Assembly: GCF_017433805.1 (NCBI RefSeq)
Contig: NZ_JAFRGN010000036.1
Location: 1-64,000, forward strand
Direction of reading: 5' to 3'
Source of the DNA: Butyrivibrio sp.
Lineage (GTDB): Bacteria > Bacillota > Clostridia > Lachnospirales > Lachnospiraceae
Length of the DNA: 64,000 bases
Every line of letters begins with the position of its first letter. The first letter of the stretch is position 1. The translations under genes were made by a program, and so were the position numbers. The notes below the pieces were generated by a model, which was given only the letters and a program-made list of their open reading frames with translations, made no database searches and was not told the DNA's origin. Positions 63,024 to 64,000 of the stretch are shown here, in pieces.

Positions 63024-64000
63024 ATGAATACAGATTCTACCAAGAACAAAGTCACTTTCTGGTCGCTGATATGGCTTCTGGGACTAGCAGGACAGTTGTG
63101 CTGGAACATGGAAAATCAGTGGTTTAATACCTTTGTCTATGCCAAGATAGCCAAAGATCCTACAATCATTTCATGGATGCTGGCGATTTCTGCCACAGCG
63201 ACTACTATCTCGACATTTCTTTTCGGATGTATATCAGATAGAAAAGGCAATCGAAAGAGTCTTGTTTCTATTGGTTATATTCTATGGGGAATCTTCACGA
63301 TTCTTTTTGGATGTACAGAATTTATGAGGACGTCCAACAGCGATCAAAGTGCAATCATAGGAGTAGCCTTCGCTGTCATTGCTGCTGATGCCATTATGAG
63401 TTTCTTTGGATCTATGGGAAATGATATAGGCTTCAATGCCTGGATAAACGACCACATGAATCCTCAAAATGCCGGAGCTCTCGGCGCTGCCATCGCAGTT
63501 CAGCCGGTAATCGGCACCATTGTGGGCACTATCCTTGGTGGTCTCCTTGTGGGCGCTGACGACAACTACATGCGTCTTTTCACAGTTATCGGTGGAAGCG
63601 TTATAGTTCTTGGCCTCGTATCTTTACTGTGCATGAAGGATTCAAAAGAACTGAAGCCATCCATAAAAGGCTCCTTCTCCGAGCAGTTCTTTTCAATATT
63701 CAATGTAAAAGAGTACCTGAAGCACCGCGAGCTCGTATTCGTAAATCTGATGCTCGCAGTTTACTTCATCTCTTTTAATGTATATTTCTCTCACCTGGGA
63801 AATTTCATGATCTATTATCTTGGATTTACAGCTGACACCATGGGACTTATTGAAGGCATCGGCCTTCTCATTGCCATGTTTACTACAATCCCTGCAATTA
63901 AACTGATTCAGGCAGATAAGTCTTCCCTTATCATACTTGTTGCCCTTGTAGTCAACTCCATAGGCCTTCTGATCATCAGCCTATTGGTATCTCCTACTAA
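63024..64000 (+). CDS. MFS transporter (partial, runs off right edge)
   Basis: The first 325 residues of an integral membrane protein of the major facilitator superfamily. At least nine hydrophobic helices can be read; FLFGCISDRKGNRKS is the conserved loop between helices 2 and 3. A GGGGGA precedes the ATG. The protein continues beyond the window. Substrate unknown; it could be a sugar or other small-molecule transporter. Confidence 0.88.
   Translation, partial: MNTDSTKNKVTFWSLIWLLGLAGQLCWNMENQWFNTFVYAKIAKDPTIISWMLAISATATTISTFLFGCISDRKGNRKSLVSIGYILWGIFTILFGCTEFMRTSNSDQSAIIGVAFAVIAADAIMSFFGSMGNDIGFNAWINDHMNPQNAGALGAAIAVQPVIGTIVGTILGGLLVGADDNYMRLFTVIGGSVIVLGLVSLLCMKDSKELKPSIKGSFSEQFFSIFNVKEYLKHRELVFVNLMLAVYFISFNVYFSHLGNFMIYYLGFTADTMGLIEGIGLLIAMFTTIPAIKLIQADKSSLIILVALVVNSIGLLIISLLVSPT

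Overview
The window looks like an AT-rich chromosome segment of a plant-fibre-degrading Lachnospiraceae bacterium, most likely near Butyrivibrio or Pseudobutyrivibrio. This is inferred from the secreted xylanase/esterase with CBM13 and CBM2 modules, the AraC-controlled glycoside cluster, the strong AGGAGG-type ribosome sites and the gene content. Most genes lie on the minus strand. I saw no tRNA or rRNA gene and no convincing CRISPR array.

Layout. 1-6.4 kb: an IS transposase fragment at the edge, carB, a DegV protein and a FIST-GGDEF diguanylate cyclase. 6.5-12.3 kb: a four-module GH10-CBM13-CBM2-CE1 xylanase/feruloyl esterase, a divergent HD-GYP phosphodiesterase, sfsA and a small membrane protein. 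12.4-24.3 kb: a decayed integrative mobilizable element inserted in the 5' end of a low-molecular-weight phosphatase gene. It carries int, xis, a short repA, mobC, an oriT-like region with no relaxase, a cargo block, and an AAA ATPase/subtilase pair resembling the IetAS defence system. Two displaced copies of the phosphatase 5' end and fragments of an older integrase and a HepT-like gene mark its far end. 24.4-33.9 kb: a glycoside-use operon (GPH transporter, GH2, GH78 rhamnosidase, GH1, sugar isomerase) with a divergent AraC regulator. 33.9-35.5 kb: two gene fragments fused back to back, then a RelE/Phd-type toxin-antitoxin pair. 35.7-39.8 kb: lipoproteins and a divergent OmpR-type two-component system with a repeat box at its promoter. 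39.9-48.5 kb: a tight minus-strand run of radical SAM, ParB-NUDIX fusion, nucleotidyltransferase, P-loop kinase, LytTR regulator, GHKL kinase and two ABC exporters. 48.5-59.1 kb: many small housekeeping or detoxification enzymes (kinases, phosphotransferase, acetyltransferases, NUDIX, MazG, HIT, S51 peptidase), a nitrilase pseudogene, and a five-unit hairpin array with exact 28-base spacing. 59.2-64 kb: a PrsW-like protease, a REP-associated tyrosine transposase (RAYT), endonuclease IV, a serine hydrolase and a partial MFS transporter.

The most unusual feature is a family of about 31-base palindromic repeats. There are nine copies, eight of them in 7.5 kb around the RAYT gene, which is itself flanked by two inverted copies. 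The repeats sit at gene borders: they supply stop codons to the RAYT gene, endonuclease IV, an S51 peptidase and a flavin reductase, lie next to a start codon, and in one case are translated as the N-terminus of a NUDIX protein. This is a REP/RAYT system whose repeats have become part of gene ends. Other points of interest are the defence-carrying mobile element with its tandem att remnants, the hairpin array, and the uncharacterised radical SAM/ParB-NUDIX operon.
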